A program made the translations under genes and the position numbers. A stretch of 7,926 nt of DNA from DAONLM01 sp035406685 (GTDB lineage Bacteria > Spirochaetota > GWE2-31-10 > MWDO01), in contig DAONLM010000142.1 of the NCBI GenBank assembly GCA_035406685.1, forward strand, positions 1 through 7,926, in the 5' to 3' direction. Below are positions 7,040-7,926 of this stretch, in pieces; within the stretch, counting starts at the first letter, position 1; each line of letters opens with the position of its first letter. Below the pieces are notes generated by a model, which saw only the letters and a program-made list of their open reading frames with translations, was not told the DNA's origin and made no database searches.

Positions 7040-7699
7040 TTATGCAAAATATGAATAAAATTTTGAATTTCTTAAATAAGAAAATTCTTTTATAAAATTT
7101 TGAGTAACAAGATCCATATCAATCAGTCTTAAAATCTCATCACTATTAAAAAAAGAAACCTCATCAATCTCATCTTTTTGAAAATCTATTTCCCCATCAT
7201 AAAGATAAATAAAAGAAAAAACAAACTCTTTTTCAATGTCTGATTCAAATATATATTTATTAAATGGAATTAATTTAGAAAAATCTATATTAATACCTAA
7301 CTCCTCTTTTGACTCTCTCTCAATTGCTACTTCAAGACTCTCACCAAACGAGATATGTCCCCCGATTGCAGTGTCCCATTTACCTGGTTGAATATCTTTT
7401 GTAAGAGATCTTTTTTGTAACAAAAGTTTTCTCTCCTTATTAACTATATGAATATGTACCACAGGATGAAGGATCTTACTACCATTATGACATATAGACC
7501 TTGGAGACTTACCTACAACATTTCCCTCTTCATTAACAACTGGAAGCCACTCTTCATCCTTGTATTTTTCAAGGAATTTATATTTCTTATATTGAATCAT
7601 CAAAACAATAAATACAACAACAAGCCCTATAAACAAGACAAAAAAAATTAAGAGAGGAAGAATTATTAATACAAAAACATCTTTAAGTGGAATATTCAT
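7040..7699 (-). CDS. Membrane-anchored Nudix hydrolase (YfcD/IPP-isomerase-like subgroup)
   Basis: The 219-residue protein begins with a strong hydrophobic helix (about 8-36) followed by a basic, charged stretch (YKKYKFLEKYKDE), predicting an N-terminal anchor with the enzyme domain in the cytoplasm. From about 50 on it is a Nudix fold. A lead-in strand, WLPVVNEEGNVVGKSPRS, and LLLQKRS (92-98) with PGKWDTAIGGH (105-115) resemble E. coli YfcD and the isopentenyl-diphosphate isomerase branch. The Nudix box GX5EX7REUXEEXGU runs from Gly114 to Ile136 with Glu120, Arg128, Glu129, Glu132, Glu133 and Gly135 all present; Ser130 stands at the usually hydrophobic position. An active Mg-dependent diphosphate hydrolase is expected, substrate unknown. 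The ATG at 7699 has no Shine-Dalgarno site but falls at the predicted transcription start, which supports this start over the internal Met34, also without such a site. Confidence 0.85.
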   Translation of the reverse strand: MNIPLKDVFVLIILPLLIFFVLFIGLVVVFIVLMIQYKKYKFLEKYKDEEWLPVVNEEGNVVGKSPRSICHNGSKILHPVVHIHIVNKERKLLLQKRSLTKDIQPGKWDTAIGGHISFGESLEVAIERESKEELGINIDFSKLIPFNKYIFESDIEKEFVFSFIYLYDGEIDFQKDEIDEVSFFNSDEILRLIDMDLVTQNFIKEFSYLRNSKFYSYFA

Positions 7700-7705
7700 A
7701 AGGAT

Positions 7706-7734
7706 GGTATACTCTATTTTTAATAGTTTGTCAA
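7706..7734 (-). promoter_or_regulatory. Sigma70-type promoter of the Nudix gene, predicted leaderless
   Basis: On the minus strand TTGACA (7734-7729) is followed by a 17-bp spacer and TATACC (7711-7706, four of six consensus bases). Only six bases separate the -10 box from the ATG at 7699, so the expected transcription start coincides with the start codon. No other promoter with comparable boxes was seen in this gap on that strand. Confidence 0.62.
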
Positions 7735-7762
7735 AAATTATATAAGAAAAAATAAATTCTAA

Positions 7763-7782
7763 GGTGCGATTTTATTTTTAGG
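7763..7782 (-). repeat. 20-bp upstream element, copy 2 (CCTAAAAATAAAATCGCACC on minus strand)
   Basis: This copy differs from copy 1 at 405-424 by one base of 20. Read on the minus strand it ends 28 bp before the TTGACA box of the Nudix promoter, in the same relative orientation as copy 1 to the lepB promoter. It also lies upstream of the gene starting at 7890, in the opposite orientation to that gene. Confidence 0.6.
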
Positions 7783-7783
7783 C

Positions 7784-7810
7784 AAAAATTTTTTAAATTT
7801 TTTAAAAAAA
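7784..7810. other. Phased A/T tracts in the divergent intergenic region
   Basis: Runs A5, T6, A3, T6, A7 follow one another, containing two tandem copies of TTTTTTAAA (7789-7806). Tracts spaced at about 9 bp can bend DNA and lie between the element at 7763-7782 and the gene starting at 7890. They could assist promoter activity there, but in such AT-rich DNA this may be compositional. Confidence 0.35.
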
Positions 7811-7863
7811 GTTGTAAAGGATTTTCTTAAAAATTTTGTGATTAATATATAGAAAATAATTTT

Positions 7864-7869
7864 TATAAT
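7864..7869 (+). promoter_or_regulatory. Possible -10 box for the gene starting at 7890
   Basis: A perfect TATAAT stands 20 bp before the ATG, but no good -35 box lies 16-18 bp upstream; TTGTGA (7836-7841) is 22 bp away. If used, the leader would be about 14 bases and would start at the ribosome-binding site. This is a low-confidence call in A/T-rich sequence. Confidence 0.25.
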
Positions 7870-7889
7870 AATTTAAAGGAGGATTTTTT

Positions 7890-7926
7890 ATGAATAACAT
7901 TAATACTATCTTAGAAAATTATAAGT
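7890..7926 (+). CDS. Start of an unidentified gene, truncated by the window edge
   Basis: An ATG preceded by AAAGGAGG (7875-7882), nearly the full anti-Shine-Dalgarno complement, with seven bases between. The reading frame is open to the window end (MNNINTILENYK). The strength of the ribosome-binding site suggests a real and probably well-translated gene, divergent from the Nudix gene. Twelve residues are too few to identify it. Confidence 0.65.
   Translation, partial: MNNINTILENYK

Noticed and set aside
7024..7041. AAAAAT/ATTTTT inverted repeat at the end of the Nudix gene as a terminator
   Set aside because: The stem has no G-C pairs and would be too unstable to act as an intrinsic terminator.
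7448..7651. 67-codon plus-strand open frame opposite the Nudix gene
   Set aside because: It lies wholly antisense to a gene with an intact Nudix box and has no recognisable motif; it is a shadow.

Overview
The window is strongly AT-rich chromosomal-type DNA with dense genes, AGA-dominated arginine codons and good Shine-Dalgarno sites (AAGGAG, GGAGG, AAAGGAGG). It encodes an outer-membrane beta-barrel protein and exported envelope proteins, so the host is a diderm bacterium. The signal peptidase has a long extra stretch in its catalytic domain and, from memory, its Box C-D region resembles Treponema-type enzymes. I therefore lean towards a low-GC spirochaete or relative, with only moderate confidence.

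Layout. Positions 1-323 hold the end of a small ribbon-helix-helix (RHH) type protein that probably starts outside the window. A 215-bp gap follows, with a weak candidate terminator, a 20-bp repeat element and a clear sigma70-type promoter (TTGACA, 17 bp, TATAAG). That promoter drives a plus-strand operon: an unusually large signal peptidase I (lepB, 539-2599), glutaminyl-tRNA synthetase (glnS, 2613-4295) and an exported Omp85/BamA-type beta-barrel protein without POTRA domains (4295-5755). The gap between the first two genes is 13 bp, and the second and third overlap by one base.

The operon ends exactly where a minus-strand gene ends. The two stop codons abut in the palindrome TAGCTA (5753-5758). 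The minus strand carries an exported M23 zinc endopeptidase (5756-6889) and, upstream of it, a membrane-anchored Nudix hydrolase (7040-7699). The Nudix promoter sits so close to the start codon that the mRNA should be leaderless. The last 190-bp gap is a divergent control region with a second copy of the 20-bp element and A/T tracts, followed by the first 12 codons of a new plus-strand gene (7890 onward) with a near-perfect Shine-Dalgarno site.

Functionally this is mostly an envelope neighbourhood: protein export (LepB), an outer-membrane barrel and a peptidoglycan hydrolase, with a tRNA synthetase embedded in the operon. The most unexpected observations are the shared 20-bp element placed in the same orientation about 23-28 bp upstream of the -35 box of two separate promoters, the POTRA-less Omp85 protein, the enlarged signal peptidase, and the leaderless, membrane-tethered Nudix enzyme. 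I see no mobile element, CRISPR array, tRNA or rRNA gene.
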